From assembly GCA_002383325.1 (NCBI GenBank), contig DFYJ01000010.1, positions 3,153-19,058 of the forward strand: a stretch of DNA of 15,906 nt. Reading direction: 5' to 3'. The translations under genes were made by a program, and so were the position numbers. The stretch comes from Candidatus Aminicenantes bacterium UBA4085. Its GTDB lineage: Bacteria; Acidobacteriota; Aminicenantia; Aminicenantales; UBA4085. Below, one piece after another: positions 8,940-15,906 of this stretch (positions are counted from its first letter, which is position 1; every line of letters starts with the position of its first letter). The notes beneath the pieces were generated by a model that did not search any database, was not told the DNA's origin, and saw only the letters and a list, made by a program, of their open reading frames with translations.

Positions 8940-9344
8940 GTGAGCAAGGGACTGATCCGGATCGAGAGGGACGGCGAGATCTACGCCATCCTCCTGCGGC
9001 GGGAATACAACCAGCCGGGACCCAGCTTCTTCACCCCCGGCGAGTTTTCCCAGCAGCTGGGCATGCTGGTCCACCCCAAGGGCAAGGAAGTCAAGCGCCA
9101 CCGCCACAGGCTGGTCCGGCGGGAGATCTTCCGGACTCAGGAAGTCCTGGTCCTCCTGGAGGGCCGGGTCCGGGTGACCATCTGCACCGACGAGGGCAAG
9201 ACGATCAAGGTCTTCTTCCTCCGGCCCGGCGACGCCGTCCTGCTGGCCCGGGGCGGCCACTCGGTCAAGGTCCTGGCCCCCTCCAAGATGATCGAGGTCA
9301 AGCAAGGGCCGTACGCGGGGGCGGACGACAAGGAATTCTTCTGA
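8940..9344 (+). CDS. Small cupin-domain protein linked to sugar biosynthesis
   Basis: The 134-residue single-domain cupin starts at GTG (8940). Cupin motif 1 is seen as KRHRH (residues 52-56) followed by Glu69, and motif 2 as PGDAVLLARGGH (96-107). His54, His56, Glu69 and His107 could form the usual metal site. The C-terminal MIEVKQGPYAG with a final Phe-Phe is typical of small cupins found beside nucleotide-sugar genes. It may act as a sugar isomerase or epimerase, or as a sensor of a sugar intermediate; the sequence does not decide. It lies 43 bases after the glycosyltransferase gene. Its stop overlaps the aminotransferase start (TGATG), so the two proteins are probably made in step. I do not recognise a named gene. 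Confidence 0.7.
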   Translation: MSKGLIRIERDGEIYAILLRREYNQPGPSFFTPGEFSQQLGMLVHPKGKEVKRHRHRLVRREIFRTQEVLVLLEGRVRVTICTDEGKTIKVFFLRPGDAVLLARGGHSVKVLAPSKMIEVKQGPYAGADDKEFF

Positions 9345-10528
9345 TGATCCCGGTCAACGAGCCGCTCCTGGCCCGCGCCACCCTGCGCTACGTCGCGGAC
9401 TGCGTCCGCACCGGCTGGATCTCCTCGGCCGGCTCTTATATCGGCAAGTTCGAGGCTGCCTTCGCCGATTACCTGGGCGTCGGCCACGCCGTGACCACGA
9501 CCAGCGGCACGACCGCTCTCCACCTGGCCCTGGCAGCCATGGGCTTGGGCCCGGGCGACGAGGTCGTCATCCCCTCCCAGACTATGATCGCGGTCCCCTA
9601 TGCGGTCCTCTATACGGGGGCCAAGCCGGTTATCCTAGACGTTGACCGGGAGACCTACAACCTGGATCCCGGCCGGGTGGAGCACTTTCTGAAGAAGGGC
9701 TGCCGCTACGACCGGCGGGCCAAAGCCCTGCGCAACAAGGCTACCGGGAGGCGGGTCAAGGTTCTACTGCCTGTTCACCTCTTCGGACACCCCTGCGCCA
9801 TGGGCGAGATCATGGGCCTGGCCGGGGAGTACGGCCTGGACGTGGTCGAGGACGCGGCTGAGGCCCACGGCGCAGTCTACCGCTTCGGCGGGCGCAAAGG
9901 GCCGCGCTTCTGCGGCGCCATGGGGCGGGCAGGCTGCTTCAGTTTCTACGCCAACAAGATCCTGACCACCGGCGAGGGCGGCATGGTCGTCACGGACGAC
10001 GAGGCCCTGGCCGAGAAGGCCCGTCGCCTCAAAGACCTGGCCCACGCCCCGGGCCGCCGCTTCCTGCATACCGAGCTGGCCTTCAACTACCGCATGACCA
10101 ACGTCCAGGCAGCCATCGGCCTGGCCCAGTTAGAGGCCATCGACCGCTTCATCACCCTGAAACGCCGCATGGCCGAGGCCTACGGCAGGAGGCTGGCCAA
10201 GGTCCCGGGCCTGACCCTTCCGCCCGAAAAGCCCTGGGCCCGCAGCGTCTACTGGATGTACGCCGTCGTGGTGGAGGACGACTTCGGGATGCCGCGCGAC
10301 GCGCTCATGGCCAAGCTCAAGGAGCGGGGCATCGACACCCGGACATTCTTCATCCCGGTCCATCGGCAGCCTCTGTTCGCCAAGGATCCGGACTACACTG
10401 GGGCCGACTGCCCCGTGGCCGACGATCTCGGTGTGCGCGGATTCTACTTGCCGAGCGGCCTGGCCCTGAAGCCCGCCCAGATCAAGACCGTCTGCGACGC
10501 CGTCAGGGAAATCCAGTCTGGGCGCTGA
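9344..10528 (+). CDS. DegT/DnrJ/EryC1/StrS sugar aminotransferase, GDP-perosamine synthase-like
   Basis: This PLP-dependent enzyme transfers an amino group, usually from glutamate, to a keto-sugar nucleotide. The opening MIPVNEPLL and RTGWISSAGSYI closely resemble GDP-perosamine synthases (RfbE/Per), whose substrate is GDP-4-keto-6-deoxymannose. The 394 residues contain TTTSGTTALHLAL (cofactor phosphate region, about 51-63), VVEDAAEAHGA (Asp170 stacking region), and SFYANKILTTGEGG with Lys205 as the Schiff-base lysine. FNYRMTNVQAAIGLAQLE follows, as is usual. A basic insertion near residues 117-138 precedes the VLLPVHLFGHPC strand. The start overlaps the cupin stop, with AAGGAA eight bases upstream. 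GDP-mannose dehydratase is not in the window, so the exact sugar is inferred. A related enzyme such as a UDP-4-keto-sugar aminotransferase remains possible. Confidence 0.88.
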   Translation: MIPVNEPLLARATLRYVADCVRTGWISSAGSYIGKFEAAFADYLGVGHAVTTTSGTTALHLALAAMGLGPGDEVVIPSQTMIAVPYAVLYTGAKPVILDVDRETYNLDPGRVEHFLKKGCRYDRRAKALRNKATGRRVKVLLPVHLFGHPCAMGEIMGLAGEYGLDVVEDAAEAHGAVYRFGGRKGPRFCGAMGRAGCFSFYANKILTTGEGGMVVTDDEALAEKARRLKDLAHAPGRRFLHTELAFNYRMTNVQAAIGLAQLEAIDRFITLKRRMAEAYGRRLAKVPGLTLPPEKPWARSVYWMYAVVVEDDFGMPRDALMAKLKERGIDTRTFFIPVHRQPLFAKDPDYTGADCPVADDLGVRGFYLPSGLALKPAQIKTVCDAVREIQSGR

Positions 10529-10542
10529 GACGACCGTAAGCG

Positions 10543-13326
10543 TCATCGCTTCGTTTGTCCGCCTTCTTCGACTCGCACTGCTTCCCCAAGTCCCAGTTCC
10601 TGCAGAATCTGCTGTAGTTCTGCCGCCATGCTTCCGGCAGTCTCGGCCTTCACTGTGACCGTGAACTCCAGGCCAATTCGGAGGTCGGAGCCCGACCGCA
10701 GCTTCGGTAGAATCTTCGTCCCAAGTCGGTTCCATACCTCGGGCGGAACCGTTCCGACAAGGCGTAACGTTTTGGTTGTGGCGACTAGCACGGGTTGGGG
10801 TTCCGGCGCCGGCTTTGGCTCAGACGTATCGATGGGTTCGGGACCAGGTTGTGGACTCAGCCCCGGCTCTAGCTTGGGTGGAGCACCCGATTTGAGCTTC
10901 TTTGCAAAACCTTTTCTCAACAGGAACACGCCGGAGTCGAATGCGACCTCGTCCGGCGCAACTAACTCCTCGAACCATACCTGCTCGTAGCTGCCGTCGG
11001 CTTTCGCACCCGACGCCAAACCGAAGTCACCATGGCTCACAAACTCGACGATCTTGCTTTTCAAATATGCATCGGGATCAACGACACGGGTAAGAGAACC
11101 ATTGAGGAAGCTCTGACGTAGACTCGCAATCGGCCACGCCCCGGACTCCTTTAGGGCCGGCGGCCAGTTGCGATCAATGTAGCCGGCGCCAGGCGATTCG
11201 TTGAGGAGCGCCTCGGACTTGAGTGCGCCGATGACCCGGCCGCAGAGAGTCTCGCCACTGGAGGAATGCCCCGCACCGAGGTCGATCACCTTGAGGCCGT
11301 CGGTCTTTTGCCCGTCGGCAACAACCGCAAAACGATAGTCGCCCCAGACCCCATCCTTCACCGCCTCGTCCGCGTCCTTAACCTTTGACTGGAGCTCTGC
11401 CCGGTCGCCCTTGTCGAACTCACCTCCGAGCGTACCCTCGGCGACCTCGCGCGCCACCCGCTTCCATGCGAGCGCCAATTCTACCTTATCGCGCAGGTCC
11501 CGGCCCGGCTTCTTGAGGCACCAGACGAGCGCTCCAGGATAGAGCCGGGGCGCTTTTCCGCGTTGCCGTGTCCACTCGGCGATCTGCTCGCGCAATGAGC
11601 CGCCGCCCGACCATTCCACATCAGGATCGGCTAAGACGAGAGTCAATTTCGGCGTATCCGGGATCTCCGCCCCATCGGCCGGGAAAGCCACAACGGAGAT
11701 GCTCGCGCCGCGGCGGAATTCCTCTTCGACGCGCCTATGAAGCGCAGGCTTGACCTCAGTTTCCTCGTCGAGAGACGCGCGCCGGTCGCTCACGACTTTT
11801 TTCATAGTCGGCTGATAACCGATACGGAAGCCGTCCGCGCCGGACTTGCGAATAAAGTACGATCTTCCCTCGAGGGCCAATGCCGCGTTATCGATCGAAG
11901 TCGTATCCAGTTCAGGCTCTCCAAGCGCGAAGCGCAGCTCGGGTAGATGTGCGACTTTATCGGTTTGCCCGCCCGACGACTCGAAAAGAATCGCAGTCCC
12001 TACACGCCGATGGATGTCCCGTAGTGGTCCTTTGGTATCAGCATCCAGCGCTTTGCTGTGCGCCTGCTCGCCGGCGATATCGGTATCAATTGCCGCGATA
12101 AGCCGTGACTCGCCTAGTTGACCCAGCACCACACTTCGGAACCCAGGCTCGGCAAGCGGCGCCGAGCCTAACGTAATGAGAGGCTCGGTGCGAGCTTTGC
12201 GGAAGCCTTCCTGGGCTGCAATCGAGATCCACTGTGCCAGCATCGCCAGCGTGCCTCGCGTCTGCTGGTATTGTGGCAGTGCCTGCCACTTACGCTGGAA
12301 GACCGACAGAGTCGCCGGATGGAATGGGTAGCAGGCCTCAAAGCGGCGCTGAAGGAATTCGCGGGCTTTGGTCTCGCTCGCTGCCGAGTCAACGGCGGTC
12401 CATTCGGGCGGGAGCTGCGCGCGCCGCTCAAAGCACCAGTCGCCATAGGCCTTGGCGACGTTTTTTCGGATCTTCTCGCTTCCAAGGTCTTGGAATAGTC
12501 GCCGCCGAATAACCTCACTGATCTCAGTCTCGTCGTTGGCGATCAGGTCCTTAGCGACGCGCCGTACCACTTTCGAGATCTTGTCTTGCCATTCCTGATC
12601 TGACTCCGTCATTTCGACCTGGCTACGGGGCAGGCTGATCACGGCCGCGCCGTGCGTGGTGCCGGTGATGGCGACTGTCAGGTTCTGAATGAATGCGTAG
12701 AATGATTCGGCGCCGCCGCGGTGGCGATTCAAATAGTTCAGCACCTCATCGAAAAGGAGAAGTACCGGCGCTCCGGCCGCTTGGAAGACCCGCGTGATGG
12801 CGTCTGTGCCGGGCGGCGTGGTTTTCGCCGCAGGACCAAGCGCCTCGATGCCCTTTTCGCCCGCGAGTTGGCGGGCGATATCGATCCACGGCGTCTCGCG
12901 CCGCGACTGCGGATCCCAAGCGTTTCCCACGAACACGGCGACCTTCGCCCTGGGCACAGAACTGACGCCCGCTTCGCGCAACAGGTCGGCGACCCTGTTG
13001 TAGCCCGCCGCCGCATCTCCGCTTCTCACAAGGTGGTAAAGCGTAGTGAGCGCGTGAGTCTTGCCGCCTCCGAACTGAGTAATAAGTGTAAGCACCGGCG
13101 ACGTATTTTCAGTTCTCCCGGAGAGCCGGCGCAACACCATGCTCACATACTCGCGCAAGGCCCGCGTAAAACAAGTCCGTGCGAAGAACTGCTCAGGGTC
13201 GCAATAGTCCTCCGGCGCCGTCCCGGCTATAACCTGCTCGAGGGCGATGGCGAACTCGTCCGGATTGAACGAGCGCCCTTCGCGGACTTCCTTGCGCGGT
13301 ATAGCAATCTTGTACCAGGGTTCCAT
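10543..13326 (-). CDS. DUF499 P-loop ATPase of a methyltransferase-linked defence locus
   Basis: The 927-residue protein matches the DUF499 family. The N-terminus PRKEVREGRSFNPDEFA is a family hallmark. A P-loop follows as TQFGGGKTH (Lys89, Thr90; the first Walker glycine is replaced), then Walker B as LLLFDEVLNYL (Asp193, Glu194). The later part has a long DUF499 body with no other enzyme motif. Near the C-terminus a Pro/Glu/Lys-rich linker leads to a terminal domain of about 95 residues ending GQTKR. DUF499 proteins occur in anti-phage loci next to DUF1156 methylases and are related to the BREX/Pgl ATPases; the biochemical role is unknown. The ATG at 13324-13326 has AGGAGGA (13332-13338) five bases upstream. 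It lies 47 bases after the DUF1156 stop and is last in its operon. It is visibly less G+C-rich, with more mixed codon use, than the metabolic genes. Confidence 0.88.
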   Translation of the reverse strand: MEPWYKIAIPRKEVREGRSFNPDEFAIALEQVIAGTAPEDYCDPEQFFARTCFTRALREYVSMVLRRLSGRTENTSPVLTLITQFGGGKTHALTTLYHLVRSGDAAAGYNRVADLLREAGVSSVPRAKVAVFVGNAWDPQSRRETPWIDIARQLAGEKGIEALGPAAKTTPPGTDAITRVFQAAGAPVLLLFDEVLNYLNRHRGGAESFYAFIQNLTVAITGTTHGAAVISLPRSQVEMTESDQEWQDKISKVVRRVAKDLIANDETEISEVIRRRLFQDLGSEKIRKNVAKAYGDWCFERRAQLPPEWTAVDSAASETKAREFLQRRFEACYPFHPATLSVFQRKWQALPQYQQTRGTLAMLAQWISIAAQEGFRKARTEPLITLGSAPLAEPGFRSVVLGQLGESRLIAAIDTDIAGEQAHSKALDADTKGPLRDIHRRVGTAILFESSGGQTDKVAHLPELRFALGEPELDTTSIDNAALALEGRSYFIRKSGADGFRIGYQPTMKKVVSDRRASLDEETEVKPALHRRVEEEFRRGASISVVAFPADGAEIPDTPKLTLVLADPDVEWSGGGSLREQIAEWTRQRGKAPRLYPGALVWCLKKPGRDLRDKVELALAWKRVAREVAEGTLGGEFDKGDRAELQSKVKDADEAVKDGVWGDYRFAVVADGQKTDGLKVIDLGAGHSSSGETLCGRVIGALKSEALLNESPGAGYIDRNWPPALKESGAWPIASLRQSFLNGSLTRVVDPDAYLKSKIVEFVSHGDFGLASGAKADGSYEQVWFEELVAPDEVAFDSGVFLLRKGFAKKLKSGAPPKLEPGLSPQPGPEPIDTSEPKPAPEPQPVLVATTKTLRLVGTVPPEVWNRLGTKILPKLRSGSDLRIGLEFTVTVKAETAGSMAAELQQILQELGLGEAVRVEEGGQTKR

Positions 13327-13331
13327 TGCTA

Positions 13332-13338
13332 TCCTCCT
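13332..13338 (-). promoter_or_regulatory. Ribosome-binding site of the DUF499 gene
   Basis: AGGAGGA on the minus strand lies five bases before the ATG. It fixes the start and shows that the ATPase has its own strong initiation site, unlike the overlapping starts in the glycine operon. Confidence 0.7.
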
Positions 13339-13373
13339 ACGGTCTCTTTATGCGCTTGTTGGCTGTCATCCTA

Positions 13374-15906
13374 TCACCTTGGTACCGCCAAGAGCATCGC
13401 GTCGATCAAACGCTTCTCTTCGCTCCTCTTTGGATAGAGCGCGGAGAAGGCGTTGGCCAGGCGCAGGAAGTCGGGGCCGCGCTCCTGCTCGGCCTTGAGA
13501 AGCGCACGCAGCGCATTCGTGCGCCCGCCGGCTTGGAGGAGCATCGCCGCGTGGACGCGGTCGAGGGTCGTGGCCTCATGGGCGGCGGCTAGGCTCTCGT
13601 CCGAGACCTCGACGCCTCCGAGTGTGCCGCGTCCCCGCCTGCGGACCTTTGGGACTAACTCCATGTCCGGGAATAGCATCCCCTGTAGCGCGTTAGTGCC
13701 GACGGCCACCTCCTGCTCGAGCCGCGTGGCCACGGCCTGCGCGCCGTCCTCGCCGAAGAGTTGCTTCGCGCGCTCCGCGATCGGCAGCAGGCGCACGACG
13801 CCCTTCTTTGTCTCAATGACGCGGCCTTCCCACTTAGGCAGATCGATGCCGAGCGGCTGCGCGAAGCGGCGTACGACGTCGAAGACAAGCGTAAAGCCCT
13901 TAGCTTTTCCGCCGGAGGAGCCTTCTTCGTCCTCGTCCTCGTCGGACGGCTCCTCGTCTTCGCCCTCATCGTCCGCGGCGCCCGCCGTCTCGCCGTTCGT
14001 GCTTTGGAGCGTCCAAAGGAAGAGCGCCGTGAGCCGCGCGTCTTCCTCGACAGCGCCGGTTGCGCCGTTGCGCGCTTTCGCTTCGGCGGTGCCGAGGACC
14101 TGTGCGAGGGCGCTGCGGCCCACGACCTCCCAGACCTTCGCCAGATACTCGGCAAGTCCCACCTCGCGCCCGTCAGCAGTCTCGACCTTGGAATAGCGGC
14201 TGAAGATCTCGAGCGCGGGGCCGATGCAGGCAAAGACGAGGTCGGCGCCGCGGACACCTTCGCCCTGCAGGCGTTCCATCCAGTCGCCGACCCGGTTCGG
14301 AAGCTCGCGCAAGACATCGGCCCAGTCGCCCACCGCTGCTTCGTCGGAGCGCGGGCGGCAGATGAGGTGGACGCTGGTGGCTAACGCCGCGGACTCGCGA
14401 GCTCGAAGCCGATGGCCCATCTCAGTCGCGATTGGCCACGACCCCGTAATTGTCCATCCGCCCCGAATCATCCCTGATAGGAGGGCCTCCCAACCTTCGG
14501 TAGTCTTATGGGCGAATACGACTGCTCCGATTCCATCTTCGCGCAACGTTCGCTCACCCTCAGCGAATGCTTTTCCCATTACGGCATCGAAGAAGGCTGC
14601 ATCTTTCGGCCGTCCGTCTACTAGCCTTGCGTCATCTTGAACAGCTTCCTGATCTTTGGGTGAAAGTTGATTAGTCGGATCGAATGGGTCCCGCAGTAGC
14701 GGGTGGTTGGGGAGAATGCGCTTCACCCAAACAAGGAAGAAGTCGGCGAGATCGGCATACGGGATGGCGTCGTAGTACGGTGGGTCGGTGAACCAGATTG
14801 CGGCCGATTCGTCTGGAATCGGAGACCGCTGCGCCATCGCTTGAACGGCTTGCCCGGGCTTGGAGCCGGCCGTATCCGTGGCGACGGCACCGGCGGCAAG
14901 GTTGTCTGTACATTTTTCGAAGGATCCGCTCGATGCCCCCAAGAAACATCCTTCCACGAAATCCCAGCCCATCTTAACGCGGCCGAGCTTGAACACAGCT
15001 GATGGGCACTCTTGCCCGGGCATCCACGCGCACAGTGCGTTTCCGAGGTCTACAAGCTTTCCAATAGCTAGGACGGATACGTCGGTCCCCGACGTTTTCT
15101 TTGCAGCCGTTTGCTTTACCAGTCCACGTAGCGCCACCTTCTGCCGCGCCGTGAAGAGATCGCCCCACTGAAGCATTCCGTACCGCTGCACGCGGAAGCC
15201 CAGCGTGCCGATCGGCGGCAGCGGTTCATCCGGCACCGGGCAGAGCCCTTGCTTTCCGCCTCGCTCCCACTCGCCGAGGATCGCCGCGAGCCGCTCCTGC
15301 GCCCTGCGGATGGCCTCGTAGTCGTGCTCGGTGGGCAACCGGTATTGGCGCCCCAACTCGCCAGGCCGAAGCGTCACCACCGTGAGCATCAGCGCCCCGC
15401 CGGTGCGCCGACCTTTTGCGTCGAAAATCACGTCGGCCCCGCCGCGCTCGGTCGCAAGCTGCACCCGCACGCGTTCCGGGGGAAGTACTGCGCCGCACGC
15501 AATGCAAGTGGCCTTCGCGCGCGTCACCGTGCCACCGGACACGTCCTTCTCCGCCTTCGGCTCGAAGACCTCGAACTGGACGCGCGGCGGCTGGCCAGCG
15601 GCACGCGCGACGCGGTGCTTGAGTGCCCGCCGGCGCTTCGCCTTCGTGCACAGCCAAAATGAGCGGACGAGCGGGATCTCCGCGCCACAGTTCGGCGACT
15701 CGCAACGCACGGTCCGCGCCCAGAGGTAGGCGATGGGCGTCGCGCCGTCCGGGTCCTTCGGGTAGAGGTCGGCCAGCTCCTTCTCCGCCTGTTTCTTGAT
15801 CTCCGCTCCGACGCGGCGCAACTCCTCGGCAAGCTTCGCCCCGTGGCGAGGGATGTCCTCGAGCATCACCTTAAGGATCAGGCAGGCGACGGGATTCAAG
15901 TCGCTC
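13374..15906 (-). CDS. DUF1156-family DNA methyltransferase (5' truncated by the window)
   Basis: About 843 residues are visible and the frame is still open at the right edge. The first residues, SDLNPVA, are an internal motif that follows the SAM-binding Gly-rich loop in this family. The TTG at 15897-15899 is therefore not a start, and the DUF1156 N-terminal region lies outside the window. Motif IV is present as FTDPPYYDAIPYADL (DPPY at about 14775-14786), suggesting an amino-methyltransferase acting on DNA, probably on adenine. Two cysteine pairs (CESPNC near 15700 and CIAC near 15500) look like a split zinc ribbon. An acidic Asp/Glu/Ser-rich linker is encoded near 13918-13983. The C-terminus (LANAFSALYPKRSEEKRLIDAML) matches DUF1156 protein ends. 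It is upstream of, and co-directional with, the DUF499 ATPase. Together they resemble the methylase and ATPase parts of helicase-methylase-ATPase defence systems. Confidence 0.88.
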   Translation of the reverse strand, partial: SDLNPVACLILKVMLEDIPRHGAKLAEELRRVGAEIKKQAEKELADLYPKDPDGATPIAYLWARTVRCESPNCGAEIPLVRSFWLCTKAKRRRALKHRVARAAGQPPRVQFEVFEPKAEKDVSGGTVTRAKATCIACGAVLPPERVRVQLATERGGADVIFDAKGRRTGGALMLTVVTLRPGELGRQYRLPTEHDYEAIRRAQERLAAILGEWERGGKQGLCPVPDEPLPPIGTLGFRVQRYGMLQWGDLFTARQKVALRGLVKQTAAKKTSGTDVSVLAIGKLVDLGNALCAWMPGQECPSAVFKLGRVKMGWDFVEGCFLGASSGSFEKCTDNLAAGAVATDTAGSKPGQAVQAMAQRSPIPDESAAIWFTDPPYYDAIPYADLADFFLVWVKRILPNHPLLRDPFDPTNQLSPKDQEAVQDDARLVDGRPKDAAFFDAVMGKAFAEGERTLREDGIGAVVFAHKTTEGWEALLSGMIRGGWTITGSWPIATEMGHRLRARESAALATSVHLICRPRSDEAAVGDWADVLRELPNRVGDWMERLQGEGVRGADLVFACIGPALEIFSRYSKVETADGREVGLAEYLAKVWEVVGRSALAQVLGTAEAKARNGATGAVEEDARLTALFLWTLQSTNGETAGAADDEGEDEEPSDEDEDEEGSSGGKAKGFTLVFDVVRRFAQPLGIDLPKWEGRVIETKKGVVRLLPIAERAKQLFGEDGAQAVATRLEQEVAVGTNALQGMLFPDMELVPKVRRRGRGTLGGVEVSDESLAAAHEATTLDRVHAAMLLQAGGRTNALRALLKAEQERGPDFLRLANAFSALYPKRSEEKRLIDAMLLAVPR

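Noticed and set aside
8012..8947. Minus-strand open frame opposite the glycosyltransferase (311 codons)
   Set aside because: It is Asp/Gly/Pro-rich, without motifs, and would run across the divergent promoter region. The sense gene is a clear family 2 glycosyltransferase.
10535..10553. Small stem AAGCG-TCAT-CGCTT between the convergent aminotransferase and DUF499 genes, considered as a bidirectional terminator
   Set aside because: The stem is only five base pairs (seven with a bulge) and has no T-run on either side, too weak to call.
15897..15899. TTG as the start codon of the DUF1156 gene
   Set aside because: It lies inside the conserved SDLNPVA motif, and the frame is open to the window edge, so the true start is outside.

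Overview
This is a high-G+C bacterial window with three separate gene modules, preceded by the tail of a fourth gene. The two-subunit glycine decarboxylase (P-protein split in two), the alpha2beta2-type glycyl-tRNA synthetase and perosamine-type sugar genes point to a Gram-negative-like environmental bacterium. An Acidobacteriota or Aminicenantota relative is my guess from gene style only; there is no rRNA or marker gene to confirm it.

Left end (1-745): the 3' end of a PilZ-domain gene on the + strand is followed by about 450 bases with no credible gene. That gap holds two inverted copies of a 25-base sequence (309-333 and 683-707, 23 of 25 matching). A strong stem-loop (722-768) covers the stop codon of the next gene.

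Minus-strand operon (8015 down to 746): gcvT-gcvH-gcvPA-gcvPB-glyQ-glyS. From gcvPA onward each stop codon overlaps the next start codon (ATGA, ATGA, TGATG). The first four genes encode the T, H and P proteins of the glycine cleavage system. The last two encode both subunits of glycyl-tRNA synthetase. Glycine catabolism and glycine charging are therefore in one transcript. The L-protein (dihydrolipoamide dehydrogenase) is not here. A sigma70-like promoter lies at 8058-8086, and the leader is too short for a glycine riboswitch.

Plus-strand mini-operon (8168-10528): a family 2 glycosyltransferase resembling polyprenyl-phosphate mannosyltransferases, a small cupin protein, and a DegT/DnrJ/EryC1/StrS aminotransferase of the GDP-perosamine synthase type. 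This looks like part of a surface-polysaccharide or amino-sugar pathway.

Minus-strand defence-type module (from the right edge down to 10543): a large DUF1156 DNA methyltransferase, truncated by the window, and a DUF499 P-loop ATPase. Pairs of these families occur in anti-phage loci (helicase-methylase-ATPase type; the DUF499 ATPase is related to the BREX/Pgl ATPases). The module ends only 14 bases from the convergent aminotransferase gene. Its codon use and base composition differ from the metabolic genes, as expected of an acquired island. Any helicase or other partner must lie to the right of the window.
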